The notes beneath the pieces are model-generated. The model worked only from the letters and a program-made list of their open reading frames with translations, was not told where the DNA came from and did not search any database. Source: Halorhabdus sp. BNX81 (GTDB lineage: Archaea > Halobacteriota > Halobacteria > Halobacteriales > Haloarculaceae). Taken from it: a stretch of 64,000 bases of DNA. Shown piece by piece: positions 36,982-45,441 of the stretch; within the stretch, counting starts at the first letter, position 1, and each line of letters begins with the position of its first letter. The translations under genes and the position numbers were made by a program. Location of the stretch: contig NZ_CP107254.1 in NCBI RefSeq assembly GCF_029229925.1, positions 248,001-312,000 of the forward strand, in the 5' to 3' direction.

Positions 36982-37040
36982 GCACGGAGGGAATCTCCCC
37001 ATCACATTAACCTTTTAGAGTTCGTCCTGTCGAGGGGTTC

Positions 37041-37394
37041 TTACTTGCTGTAAACGATGTGTATCAAGGACTGGTAAAATGACGGATTTATAATGTTTGG
37101 AAGGTCGTCGGAAAATACGTCTCTTCGGAGATAAATATACACAGTGAACGTGGCCACCCCGATCAATTCAGTATATTCTCCTTGTACCAGAACGTCAAGC
37201 GTAAACATTGGAGGGAGGAGTATGGCACTCCAGAGAGACATATTCCAGATACCGTACGCGATTATTAGATATAAAAGGGCGAAGATAGCTCTCCATGGGG
37301 TGTATGCATATGCCAGGATAAACTCAGCGAGACCAACTAGTAGCGTGTAGCCTGCGATAAGGGTAATTCCAAGTGGCCGCTTTTGGGTAGACAT
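37041..37394 (-). CDS. Small membrane protein in AT-rich DNA
   Basis: 117 residues with three hydrophobic stretches (LGITLIAGYTLLVGLAEFIL, AIFALLYLIIAYGIW, AILLPPMFTLDVLV). Codon use is AT-rich compared with serA, which suggests recent gain. The family is not recognised. It is followed upstream on the same strand by another small membrane gene. Confidence 0.6.
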   Translation of the reverse strand: MSTQKRPLGITLIAGYTLLVGLAEFILAYAYTPWRAIFALLYLIIAYGIWNMSLWSAILLPPMFTLDVLVQGEYTELIGVATFTVYIYLRRDVFSDDLPNIINPSFYQSLIHIVYSK

Positions 37395-37450
37395 TACTTC
37401 ATAGGCACATCTTCAGTATATAAAATCTTGCCACATTTGATTTATTACAT

Positions 37451-37726
37451 TCATGTCAGTGTGTGCGCCGTGAAGAACGCGAGCCAGTGGTTTACGGCGA
37501 ACAGGGCAATGAACAGGCCAAACAGCAAGAGGATTCCGCCCTGGGTTCGTGTCAGGCTCACCTTCCAGTCGGTCGGTTCGACCGTCTCCCAGTCCCGTTT
37601 ACTCCCGATCGAATCCAATCGCTCCTCCCAGAGCGCGAGGGTATACGGCCTGAAAACGGCGAGGAGGCCAAGTCCGGTCGGGACTGCCGAGATCACCGTA
37701 TAGCCGATTGCGAAGGCGAGACTCAC
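37451..37726 (-). CDS. Small membrane protein, hypothetical
   Basis: 91 residues with two helices: FAIGYTVISAVPTGLGLLAV at the N-terminus and GILLLFGLFIALFAVNHWLA near the C-terminus, joined by a charged loop (LWEERLDSIGSKRDWETV). A TATA-rich stretch just upstream (37740-37760, minus strand) can drive it. A two-helix bacterial fold such as DUF6199 is possible but unproven. It ends 52 nt from a MITE-like element. Confidence 0.6.
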   Translation of the reverse strand: MSLAFAIGYTVISAVPTGLGLLAVFRPYTLALWEERLDSIGSKRDWETVEPTDWKVSLTRTQGGILLLFGLFIALFAVNHWLAFFTAHTLT

Positions 37727-37776
37727 TGCTCTCCGGTTCGTTATATTATACCATATTTTTTGCCCTGTCGATAGGG

Positions 37777-38028
37777 TAGTGTTCAGATACGCACTGGCCG
37801 CTGGAATGCAGACACCGAAAGCCCTCGTGCAGTTCCGGTCCCGCGGCTCGTTGCGGTCCTCACTGCGTTGCGGTCCTTACTTCGCCGGGGTTCCCGGAAC
37901 TGCACTCGCCCTTTCATCCGCCAGGAGTTGGACCGTGAGGGCGTCTACGTGCCTGTTGGATGAAAGAGCGAGCCCCGCGAGGGCTTTCGGTGCGTTGCCT
38001 TCAGTTTGGATCTCTCATCTGAACACCA
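37777..38028. mobile_element. MITE-like element, about 250 bp, no coding
   Basis: Terminal inverted repeats T[A/G]GTGTTCAGAT (37777-37788 and 38017-38028; the inner ten bases match perfectly). Inside are nested inverted repeats: CACCGAAAGCCCTCG (37813-37827) with its exact reverse at 37978-37992, GCAGTTCCGG (37829) with CCGGAACTGC (37894), and TTTCATCC with GGATGAAA. GCGGTCCT repeats tandemly near 37855-37880. No target duplication is clear. The whole 37727-38125 gap has no gene. Confidence 0.5.
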
Positions 38029-38125
38029 CTGTCGACAGTCCATTTGTTTTGGCTCGTTTCCCATTCATGGATATCGCCGATCACGAACCGCGCCCGTTTT
38101 AGGCACGCTCGCCCATCGTCGGACA

Positions 38126-39025
38126 ATGACGAGCGTGCGGATGGCTGTGCCCCGGAAGGGCCGGCCCCTGGAGGCGGTCCTCGAACGGATCGCGAGCCGG
38201 ACCGGCCGGACGGGCCTGGCCGACGGGATCATCTCGACGCTGCGCTACGAGAAGGCCATCGCCAAAGGGGAGCAACAGCCCGACGCGCCGGTCTACGAGC
38301 GCCTTTCGAGCTACAGCGACGCTACGGACCCGACTGCCCCCGAATACACGCTGATGCGGGACGACCGTCAGGGGATGCCCCGCCGGATCGTCTTCGACAG
38401 CGTGCGGATTCCCACGGAGACGGTCGATCTGGAACTCATCGGCCGCGAGGAACCCTTCCGGGCGCTCCGGAAACACGAGTTCGCACTCGGCTTCGACAGT
38501 GCCGACCTCGTTCTGGAGGAGGTTGTCCGCCTCGACCCCGACCCGCTCACCGATCTGGCGGCGTTGAACGAGCGGATCGACCCGCTGGATACCGACGTCC
38601 GCGTCCACACTGGTCTCGGCGATACGGTGTATCACACGCTGCTCGCAACTCCCTCCGTTGCAGACACCCGGGACGCCGATCTCACGCGGGAGTTTGTCGC
38701 CGACTACGCCGGCGAACTCGCCATCTCGCCGCGGTACGAACGCCTCGTGACGGCGGTCCTCGGGACCGACGCCATCGAGGGCATCGACTTTTGCCACCCC
38801 GGTCGCGATCGGACTGAGGAGGACGTCGTTTCCGAGGTCGGACTGGGGGTCTATATCACCGTCTCGGGCTCGACAGCGAGAGATCACGGGCTCCTCGTCG
38901 GGGAGCGTCTGTTCCCCAGCGAGACGGTGTTGCTTGAGAACGGGGCCGAGATGACCGACCACGCCGAACGGGCGGTCGACCTCGTCGACGGTGCGGACAT
39001 CGACACGGCGCTGGCAATTCAGTAG
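38126..39025 (+). CDS. Hypothetical protein, N-terminus resembling HisG
   Basis: A 299-residue soluble acidic protein. The first strand RMAVPRKGRPLEAVLERIA recalls ATP phosphoribosyltransferase HisG (IAVPNKGRL), and the total length is similar, but I cannot match the rest and the usual HisG motifs are missing. Another region has PRRIVFDSVRIPTETVDLEL. I do not assign a function. The ATG at 38126 is chosen over the long upstream extension into the MITE-like region. Confidence 0.5.
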   Translation: MTSVRMAVPRKGRPLEAVLERIASRTGRTGLADGIISTLRYEKAIAKGEQQPDAPVYERLSSYSDATDPTAPEYTLMRDDRQGMPRRIVFDSVRIPTETVDLELIGREEPFRALRKHEFALGFDSADLVLEEVVRLDPDPLTDLAALNERIDPLDTDVRVHTGLGDTVYHTLLATPSVADTRDADLTREFVADYAGELAISPRYERLVTAVLGTDAIEGIDFCHPGRDRTEEDVVSEVGLGVYITVSGSTARDHGLLVGERLFPSETVLLENGAEMTDHAERAVDLVDGADIDTALAIQ

Positions 39026-39353
39026 GCCGGGGGCCATCTTCCCCGTCGAATCGGCCGCCTGTCGACGGGCCGGTGTTTTCTCTCCATCCGACGGTCACCG
39101 GCATGGTCGAATTGCTGACGAATTCGATCGTACGAGTCGACAGCAGCCACTCCTCAACCGGAATCAAGATATGCTTGCCCCTGGAGTGACCGCCATCGTA
39201 CACGCTCTACTGATACGGGTTACCACTCAGGCTGTGATCACCTGCATGACTGTTTGATTGTGGGCCAAAAATGATATTCAATATTAAATTACGTCAACGT
39301 GCGACAGCCTGAGAGATAAAGGATTATAGTGGCTGATTTTGAATCGTATTGAC
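39026..39353. other. Gene-free spacer before the TrmB-type regulator
   Basis: A 328-nt stretch without a convincing ORF. The last 80 nt are AT-rich and hold a TATA-like GGATTATAG (39321-39329) suited to the leaderless start at 39354. ATATTCAATATTAAATTACG near 39272 could be an operator. Nothing else is seen. Confidence 0.6.
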
Positions 39354-40475
39354 ATGGATGCGGAGGAACTTCGAGACGCGCTGGAGAACACGGGGCTGAC
39401 GTCGTATCAGTCGGATGCGTACCTCGCGGTGCTGGATCTCGGGGTGGCACCGGCTGTCACGGTCGCTCGAAACTGCTCCGTTCCCGTCTCACAGATTTAC
39501 AAAGTCTTGCGTGATCTAGAGCAGAAGGGATTCGTCGAGACGATCGAGCGCGATCAACTGCACGTCCGGCCGCGGGACCCGGACGTGGTGCTCGATGAAC
39601 TCCGTTCGACCGGCCAGTTGCTCCAGCAGGCGGCCGACGATATCGAGGACCGGTGGGAACAACCCCGGCTGTACGATGACAACGGTGGCGTCGTCAAACA
39701 TCAGGAGACGCTCTTAGAGCGGGCAAAGGAAGCCATCGCGGAGAGCGAGACCCTCATCGAGATGGTGCTGTCGCCCGAGCAGTTCGAGACCCTCCATTCA
39801 GCACTGGTGACGGCCAAGGACAACGGCGTCATCGTTCGGGTCACGCTCTATGACAACCCGGAGACCGACGAACTCGCGACACACCATGACGTCGAAACAG
39901 CCGTCTCCGAACTCCGACTGTCGTACATCCCTGGTCCGTTCCTGGCCGTCGTTGATCGCGGTCGCTGTTTCTTCACACCGGACGCCAGCGCCACTGATCA
40001 GCACGGACTCCTGGTCGAAGACGAGACGCTATCCTTCATCTTCCACTGGTACTTCTACACCTGCAACTGGGCGCTCAACGATCGAGCGTACGTCGACACC
40101 ACCAGCGGGTGGACCTACGTCACGCTCGAAGGCTTCGTCCGTGACTTCGCGGTCCTGCTCGACGGTGGGCTCGACGTTTCGATCACGGCTATCGGCTACG
40201 ATAATTCCGAGCGCAAACTTCGGACCATCTCCGGGTGCGTCGTCGATATCTCCTATACGGATGACTTTCGGACCAGTGAGCCACCGACGCTCGAACAGCT
40301 GTCGGGCTCGCTTTCCGTCCTGTTGGACATCGGTGCCGAGACCTATGCGATCGGGAGCTGGGGAGCTGTCTACGAGGATATGGAGGTCCACCGCATCGAG
40401 ATCGACGATATCTCGCTGTCGGTGACGGATGACCACTGCTTGCCGACATCGGCCCCGCCGACTCCCCAGGCGTGA
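39354..40475 (+). CDS. TrmB-family transcription regulator
   Basis: 373 residues. An N-terminal winged helix domain (about residues 5-75, TSYQSDAYLAVLDLG and VSQIYKVLRDLEQKGFVETI) is followed by a coiled segment and a TrmB sugar-binding-like domain of about 250 residues. TrmB proteins control sugar transport and metabolism in archaea. The ligand and targets are unknown; the convergent MFS gene is a candidate by position. The ATG at 39354 is chosen over 39339 because of the TATA spacing. Confidence 0.87.
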   Translation: MDAEELRDALENTGLTSYQSDAYLAVLDLGVAPAVTVARNCSVPVSQIYKVLRDLEQKGFVETIERDQLHVRPRDPDVVLDELRSTGQLLQQAADDIEDRWEQPRLYDDNGGVVKHQETLLERAKEAIAESETLIEMVLSPEQFETLHSALVTAKDNGVIVRVTLYDNPETDELATHHDVETAVSELRLSYIPGPFLAVVDRGRCFFTPDASATDQHGLLVEDETLSFIFHWYFYTCNWALNDRAYVDTTSGWTYVTLEGFVRDFAVLLDGGLDVSITAIGYDNSERKLRTISGCVVDISYTDDFRTSEPPTLEQLSGSLSVLLDIGAETYAIGSWGAVYEDMEVHRIEIDDISLSVTDDHCLPTSAPPTPQA

Positions 40476-40484
40476 CCCGGTCTC

Positions 40485-41642
40485 TCAGGGAGTCGGGGAA
40501 CGCCGCGTCGTCCAGGCAGTGATCGCGATGATCGCCCCGAGGACGACGAATGCCCCGGCCAGGAGACTAAGTGCCGTTCCGAGACCGATGTAGCCACTCA
40601 CCACCCCGATTATCGCCGGGAACAGCGATATTCCGAGGTAGTTTCCACCGGTCGCGATGGCGCTGATCGGTCCGCTGTAGGCCGGGTGTTCGTCGACGCC
40701 GAAGGCCGAAAGCGTCGGGAAGAAGCTACTTACGAGTATCCCCGTCGCGAGGATCGCCGCAACGAACATTGCGACGCTAGTCGTCGTAAACGCCAGGTAG
40801 ACGAGCGGTGCCGCGCCCACCGCGAGGACGAACGTCACCACGAGATAGTCAAAGCGTTCGATTACCAGTCCGTACACTCCTCGGGCTGGAATATACACGA
40901 ACAGGAAGCCGGAGAGGAGAAGATTCGCCTGCGCGTCCGTCATTCGGTCGCCCGCGAAGTACGGCAACCAGGTGAAGATGCTCCCCTCGATGCCGCCGCT
41001 GAAAACCAGGGCCACAGCCATGCCGAGGATAGCGGGGTTGTCAAGCACCGCCCGAAGTCGGGCGACCGTCAGCTCTTGCTCGTTGGCCGCGGATTCGAGG
41101 TCGTCGGCGCGGACCAACAACAGGATCGGAACGACGAACAGCAGGGCCACGATGGGAAAGACGTATCGCCAGTTCCCAACGGCGACGACGGCGTTTGCCA
41201 GCACCGGCGCACTCGCCCCGCCGACCGCCCACGCCATCGCGTAGAGGTTGAACGTCCGGCCACGCTGGTCGGGATAGAGGTGACTCAGCGCTGGGCGATC
41301 GAGCGCGCGACCGACGCCGTCGGCCGTCCCCTGGATCAACAGCAATCCGAGAAAGAGGCCGTAGATCGGCGCGACCGCCATCGACAGGAGTGCGACGACC
41401 GCCACGCCCAGCCCGCCGAGCATCGTCCGCCGGACGGGCAGATGCCCGGCAGCCAGTCCGACCGCCAGCACGGCCAGCAAAAACCCAAGCGTGCCGGCCG
41501 GCGCGACCAGTCCCAGAACCCCTTCAGAGACGTCGAACTCCGCCGCGACCCGGGGCAAGATTGCCCCCCGCATCTGGAGGGCGATCGCATCACCGACCAC
41601 GAACGTGAAGATCGCGAGCGTCCAGCGTCGGCGATTGTTCAC
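40485..41642 (-). CDS. Major facilitator superfamily transporter
   Basis: A 385-residue, 12-helix MFS protein in the membrane. It shows the loop-2/3-like motif GHLPVRRTMLGGLG, helices such as ALLSMAVAPIYGLFLGLLLI, and a second half starting FDYLVVTFVLAVG. The substrate cannot be read. It is convergent with the TrmB-type regulator (9-nt gap). Confidence 0.85.
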   Translation of the reverse strand: MNNRRRWTLAIFTFVVGDAIALQMRGAILPRVAAEFDVSEGVLGLVAPAGTLGFLLAVLAVGLAAGHLPVRRTMLGGLGVAVVALLSMAVAPIYGLFLGLLLIQGTADGVGRALDRPALSHLYPDQRGRTFNLYAMAWAVGGASAPVLANAVVAVGNWRYVFPIVALLFVVPILLLVRADDLESAANEQELTVARLRAVLDNPAILGMAVALVFSGGIEGSIFTWLPYFAGDRMTDAQANLLLSGFLFVYIPARGVYGLVIERFDYLVVTFVLAVGAAPLVYLAFTTTSVAMFVAAILATGILVSSFFPTLSAFGVDEHPAYSGPISAIATGGNYLGISLFPAIIGVVSGYIGLGTALSLLAGAFVVLGAIIAITAWTTRRSPTP

Positions 41643-41845
41643 ACCGGTTTATTAGAACAAGCGGTGAAAAATTTCACCATTCGGAGGGATCTTTTCGGTC
41701 ACAGTGGCCCAGCACTCGTCGGTGCTGTCGACAGCGGGGCAACCCGTCGGTCGGCCCGGCGAGCCACGGGTCGCGAACGGGTCCCCGGCAGTCCCGACCA
41801 CTCAAGTTTCGGCGGCCCCTCGGTTCGAATCCACCGAGTGATACT

Positions 41846-42661
41846 GTGAACGAGATCGATGAGGAGACGGCCGCCGAATGGCGTTCGATCGCCCGGGAGG
41901 CAGCCGAGTCCGGGGCCGAGATCGCCTGTGAGTACTTCCGGGAGGGGATCGGCAACGACTTCAAGCGCGACCAGATGGACCCGGTTTCGAAGGCCGACCA
42001 GGAAGCCCAGGAGCGGATCATCGCGGTCTTGGCCGATCGCGATCCGGACGCGGCGATCGTCGGCGAGGAGAACGACGCCGAAAAGACCGTTCCCGAATCC
42101 GGGCCGGCCTGGATCATCGATCCGATCGACGGCACCAACAATTTCGTCCGGGACAATCGCCTCTGGAGCGTTAGCCTGGCACGCACACACGACGGCGAAC
42201 CGGTCGCCGCCGCGACGGTGTTGCCGGCGGTCGGCGATACGTACGCGGCGGGTCTTGGTGCCGTCGAACGGAACGGCATCGAGTGCGCGGTCAGCGACCG
42301 GACGGACCCCTCGTCGCTGATCGTCGCCCCGATCTTCGGGCTGAAGGACCGCGATCGCGACGACTACGACCACGTGACGAGTTACATCCACCACGAACTC
42401 GGCGATCTCCGGCGACTGGGCAGTGGCCAGACTTCCATGGCGATGGTGGCCTGTGGCGAGATCGACGCCGCGATCTCGACGGTCCACATGACCGCCTGGG
42501 ATACCGTCGCCGGCGCGCACATGGTCCGGGCCGGCGGCGGCCGCGTGACCGATCTCGCTGGAAATCGGTGGCGACACGACAGCGACTCGCTGATCGCCAC
42601 GAGCGGTGAGATTCACGACGACGTCCTGGCGGCGCTTCGGGGGCGTCTCGATCGGGAGTAG
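41846..42661 (+). CDS. Inositol monophosphatase family phosphatase
   Basis: A 271-residue Mg-dependent phosphatase. Motifs: VGEEN, the double-aspartate IIDPIDGTNNFVRDN and the C-terminal AWDTVAGAHMVRAGGG. Archaeal members hydrolyse inositol phosphates, fructose 1,6-bisphosphate or 3'-phosphoadenosine phosphate; which one is undecided. The start is GTG. It lies before the second VapBC module. Confidence 0.9.
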   Translation: MNEIDEETAAEWRSIAREAAESGAEIACEYFREGIGNDFKRDQMDPVSKADQEAQERIIAVLADRDPDAAIVGEENDAEKTVPESGPAWIIDPIDGTNNFVRDNRLWSVSLARTHDGEPVAAATVLPAVGDTYAAGLGAVERNGIECAVSDRTDPSSLIVAPIFGLKDRDRDDYDHVTSYIHHELGDLRRLGSGQTSMAMVACGEIDAAISTVHMTAWDTVAGAHMVRAGGGRVTDLAGNRWRHDSDSLIATSGEIHDDVLAALRGRLDRE

Positions 42662-42720
42662 CAGACGCGCTCGGACGCCAACGATCAGTAGTACGTCGCT
42701 CTCTGTCGGCTCGGGCTTGC

Positions 42721-43110
42721 TCAGTACGTCTCTATTTCGACGCCGAGTCGTTCGAAGTCCTCGACGTTTCGAGTGAGCACGGGTTCCTCGACGACCTCGG
42801 CAGTGGCGGCGATGATCACGTCACCGTCTCCGACCGGTGTGCCGTCGTTCTGTAGCTCGCCCGAGAGTTGCCCGGCCTTTCGCATGACTGCGGCGTCGGC
42901 GGGATAGATCGGCTTGGAGTCGAGGACGGTTTCGACCGTCTCGCGCTCGGTCTCGGAATCGGCCGCGCGAGCGATCCCGTAGTACAGTTCGAACAGCGTC
43001 ATCGACGAGAGCCGCTGTTGGACGAGATCCCGTTCCAACTCGCGGGCTTTTTCGACGGCCGCGTCGTCGCCGTTCATCAGATCGATGAGAAACGACGTAT
43101 CGAGGAGCAC
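42721..43110 (-). CDS. VapC-type PIN-domain toxin (second module)
   Basis: A 129-residue PIN domain starting at GTG 43110, 1 nt after the antitoxin stop. Acidic sites: LLDTSFLIDLM, LFELYYGIA, and GDGDVIIAATAE with the later TRNVEDF. Longer starts up to 43185 are non-native. Expected to be an RNase silenced by the antitoxin. Confidence 0.87.
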   Translation of the reverse strand: MLLDTSFLIDLMNGDDAAVEKARELERDLVQQRLSSMTLFELYYGIARAADSETERETVETVLDSKPIYPADAAVMRKAGQLSGELQNDGTPVGDGDVIIAATAEVVEEPVLTRNVEDFERLGVEIETY

Positions 43111-43111
43111 G

Positions 43112-43348
43112 TCAGACCCCGTCCATTCGGTCGGCGATCCCCTCGAGTTCGTCGCTCCGCCGTTCGCGGCGCTCCGCGACGGCATCTCGGAGGGAGTCGG
43201 CTTCGTCGTCGCTCAGGATCCCCGCAAGATCCAGGAGCGACCGCTCGCCGGCCAGCCGGAGGACCACCTCGGAGAAGGTCTCTTCCTCGCGTTTGTGCGC
43301 GGCGAGGCGCTCGTAGGCCTCCTCGGAGAGACGGATGCTTTTCGACAT
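43112..43348 (-). CDS. VapB-type antitoxin (DUF217-like, second module)
   Basis: 78 residues from the ATG at 43348 (MSKSIRLSEEAYERLAAHKR), or 80 from 43354. It has a ribbon-helix-helix start and a charged C-terminal helix. TGCATACGGTTGTATGCA, a palindrome with 7-bp arms (43350-43367), lies right at the start and is a likely autoregulatory operator. Confidence 0.85.
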   Translation of the reverse strand: MSKSIRLSEEAYERLAAHKREEETFSEVVLRLAGERSLLDLAGILSDDEADSLRDAVAERRERRSDELEGIADRMDGV

Positions 43349-43349
43349 G

Positions 43350-43367
43350 TGCATACGGTTGTATGCA
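43350..43367. promoter_or_regulatory. Palindrome at second antitoxin start
   Basis: TGCATAC-GGTT-GTATGCA, perfect 7-bp arms, placed for binding by the antitoxin ribbon-helix-helix dimer. Confidence 0.55.
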
Positions 43368-43419
43368 GACTCACAAAGGCTTTTCTCCGACCGTCAGTCG
43401 CTTCGTTTTGTTCAGCCGT

Positions 43420-43493
43420 TTAGATCCTTCGCCGGGCGCTCGCGGTCGGTTCGTCCTCGAAGAAGCCCTTGACGATCTTCTCCTCGGCGCGGT
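43420..43493 (-). pseudogene. Detached C-terminal copy of the Bat-type regulator
   Basis: This stretch reads AEEKIVKGFFEDEPTASARR and two further residues, then TAA: the last 23 or so codons of the regulator at 44780-45436. The core 43441-43493 matches 44801-44853 with one mismatch in 53 nt. The last codons differ between copies (AGC GCC CGG CGA AGG against AGT GCT CGA CGG CGG) but encode the same residues, so the tail is a diverged copy. The offset is 1360 bp. Between the copies lies the MNT-HEPN module. Confidence 0.85.
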
Positions 43494-43581
43494 AGGGCCC
43501 ATCGTTTTAGACGTTTCAATAGCTCACGACTGCCCGAATCGTTGTCACAAACCTTTTCAGTATTGGATAGGATATCTATCT

Positions 43582-44259
43582 ATGGGCAGTAAAAATATCC
43601 AAAATGGCGCGTCACTTGCGTTGCCGGTACCGGTTCCACCGACGGGGCTGTTCAGTCACGGCTGTACTCCCGATGTACTTGGTGTTCTCGTCGACAACCC
43701 ACATACAGCGTTCGGTATTCGGGATCTTAGCCGGGCGACAGACCACCCACATCGGAGCATTTCGGCGGCCATTGAGGACCTTGCAGCGGTCAACTTCGTC
43801 GAAACGGAGTATGACGGTCGGAAAAAACTCGTCCGAATCAATCGGGATCGGTTGGACAAACCGAACGATCCGATCGTCCAGATTCCGCAGGCGGAGTATC
43901 ACACGCCAGTCCGGGAACTTCTCGCCCGGTTGTCCGAACGATTGGACAACGTTCGTGGGATCGTGCTCTTCGGGAGTGTCGCCCAGGGCGATGCAGACCG
44001 CCGAAGCGATATTGATTGTTTTGTGCTCGTCGGCGGCACACAGGCGACCGCGCAGCGAATCGCCGACGAGATCACCGACGAGTTGAACGAGGTGCCCTTC
44101 GACGGGGACCGCTACAAGTTCCACGTCCTGGTCGAATCCGTCGAGACCGCCCGTCGGCACGGCGATCGGCTGCGTGACATTTTCGCAACCGGACTCACCC
44201 TCGAAGGTTCCGACGCACTCGCCAAACTCAAATCGGAGGTATTGACGGATGGACGGTAG
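43582..44259 (+). CDS. MNT-type nucleotidyltransferase with winged helix (antitoxin)
   Basis: 225 residues. The N-terminal winged helix domain (about residues 25-90, DNPHTAFGIRDLSRATDHPH) is followed by a minimal nucleotidyltransferase with GSVAQGDADRRSDIDCFVLV carrying the GS and DxD. MNT proteins neutralise HEPN RNases by AMP transfer or binding, and the winged helix could autoregulate. The ATG at 43582 is chosen; the upstream open frame is shadow. It overlaps the HEPN gene by 11 nt. Confidence 0.85.
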   Translation: MGSKNIQNGASLALPVPVPPTGLFSHGCTPDVLGVLVDNPHTAFGIRDLSRATDHPHRSISAAIEDLAAVNFVETEYDGRKKLVRINRDRLDKPNDPIVQIPQAEYHTPVRELLARLSERLDNVRGIVLFGSVAQGDADRRSDIDCFVLVGGTQATAQRIADEITDELNEVPFDGDRYKFHVLVESVETARRHGDRLRDIFATGLTLEGSDALAKLKSEVLTDGR

Positions 44260-44752
44260 CTACGTCGAGGAAGCCCTCACGGATGCCGAGCGGGCCTTTC
44301 AGGACACTCGCGGACACACCGCCGAAGACGGGTTATCCGTCACGGATGCCGCGCTTGTCCAGTTACGAAAAGCCTGCCGTCTCCTGGAGGCCGCGCGTAC
44401 ACTCCGACAGCGAAACGGGTACTACACTGTCGTGATCGAGGCGTCGTTCGTCGCCATCGAACGGAGTATTCAGTTCTATCTACTCCATCGGGGGCACGTC
44501 TCGGCGGAAGATCTGCGATACGAACACACGGAAATCTATCGACACGGAACGACGGTGAATCTGTTCAGCGACACGTTCGCGGATCGGCTCACACAGCTCT
44601 GGAAGCAAAACCGAGCCGAAGTATACTATCGTGACACGGTTGCCAGCGCCGAACAAGCGGATGCGATGTTGGCGCTGGCCGAGGCCGTCCACCGGTACGT
44701 TCTCGACTACGCCTCCTTGGAGTATGAGTGTGTCTGTTCTTCGAGCACTTGA
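44249..44752 (+). CDS. HEPN-domain protein (putative RNase toxin)
   Basis: A 167-residue all-helical protein. The region LVQLRKACRLLEAARTL and YYTVVIEASFVAIERSIQFYL fits the HEPN bundle; the candidate active motif is NRAEVYYRD near residue 115, in place of the usual R-x4-6-H. With the MNT partner it forms a type II or VII-like toxin-antitoxin pair. It is convergent with the Bat-type regulator (27 nt). Confidence 0.78.
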   Translation: MDGSYVEEALTDAERAFQDTRGHTAEDGLSVTDAALVQLRKACRLLEAARTLRQRNGYYTVVIEASFVAIERSIQFYLLHRGHVSAEDLRYEHTEIYRHGTTVNLFSDTFADRLTQLWKQNRAEVYYRDTVASAEQADAMLALAEAVHRYVLDYASLEYECVCSSST

Positions 44753-44779
44753 TCGTCGACTTCCGATCGAAGCACGCAA

Positions 44780-45436
44780 TCAGATCCGCCGTCGAGCACT
44801 CGCGGTCGGTTCGTCCTCGAAAAAGCCCTTGACGATCTTCTCCTCGGCGCGGTGGAGCGTCTCGCTACAGGTCGATTTGGCCATGTCCTGCGCGTCGGCG
44901 AGTTCGGTCAGCGTACACTCCCGTGGGGTGTCGTAGTACCCACGCTCGATCGCCGCCTGGACCAGCGTCGTCTGGCGATCGGTCAGCACCTGCTCGGGTT
45001 CGACGTGCTGGCGGAGCTGCTCGACGGTGAAGGAGATGCCAAGCGTTTCCAGTTGCTCGCCGAGTTCCGAGAGGCGGTCCTGGGAGGCCGTGAGTTCCCA
45101 GCGCGCCTCCCCATCGCGGATGTCGAAGGGGAGTTCCAGCGGGATCCCGGAGCCGATGATCGGGAACAGCAGGAGTGGATCGGTGGTCTCGAATTGCACC
45201 AGAGCAGTGTCTTCGTGGCGACCCAGCACCGCCAGATCGGTGACGGTCTCCTCCTCGTCGATCGCACGGACGACCGCCGGCACGTCCGGGCCGTCGACTT
45301 CGACCAGTCCAACGCCCGATTCCTCGCCCTTCGGGAACGCCGAGAGGACGCGAATGCACGACTCGGGATGATCCTGCGAGAGCGCGCCGATCCAGATCCG
45401 CCGGGGGATCGAGAGCGTCAGCGTCGCATGTACCAT
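44780..45436 (-). CDS. Bat-type (bacterio-opsin activator-like) HTH regulator
   Basis: 218 residues. The N-terminal region is the beta-rich Bat-associated domain (HATLTLSIPRRIWIGALS...) and the C-terminal 55 residues are the HTH_10 domain: LTDRQTTLVQAAIERGYYDT, CTLTELADAQDMAKSTCSE. The start at 45436 is taken because a TATA-like AATTAC lies about 30 nt upstream. Its promoter holds three GAACRTGTTC sites, and the divergent SRPBCC gene shares them. A second copy of its tail lies at 43420-43493. Confidence 0.87.
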   Translation of the reverse strand: MVHATLTLSIPRRIWIGALSQDHPESCIRVLSAFPKGEESGVGLVEVDGPDVPAVVRAIDEEETVTDLAVLGRHEDTALVQFETTDPLLLFPIIGSGIPLELPFDIRDGEARWELTASQDRLSELGEQLETLGISFTVEQLRQHVEPEQVLTDRQTTLVQAAIERGYYDTPRECTLTELADAQDMAKSTCSETLHRAEEKIVKGFFEDEPTASARRRI

Positions 45437-45441
45437 GTCCT

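Noticed and set aside
35575-37053. Long plus-strand frame opposite serA
   Set aside because: It mirrors serA codons, has no motifs and lies antisense to a certain gene; the high-GC genome makes such shadows common.
43494-44800. Insertion sequence carrying the MNT-HEPN pair
   Set aside because: No transposase or terminal inverted repeats are visible; only the copied gene tail flanks it.
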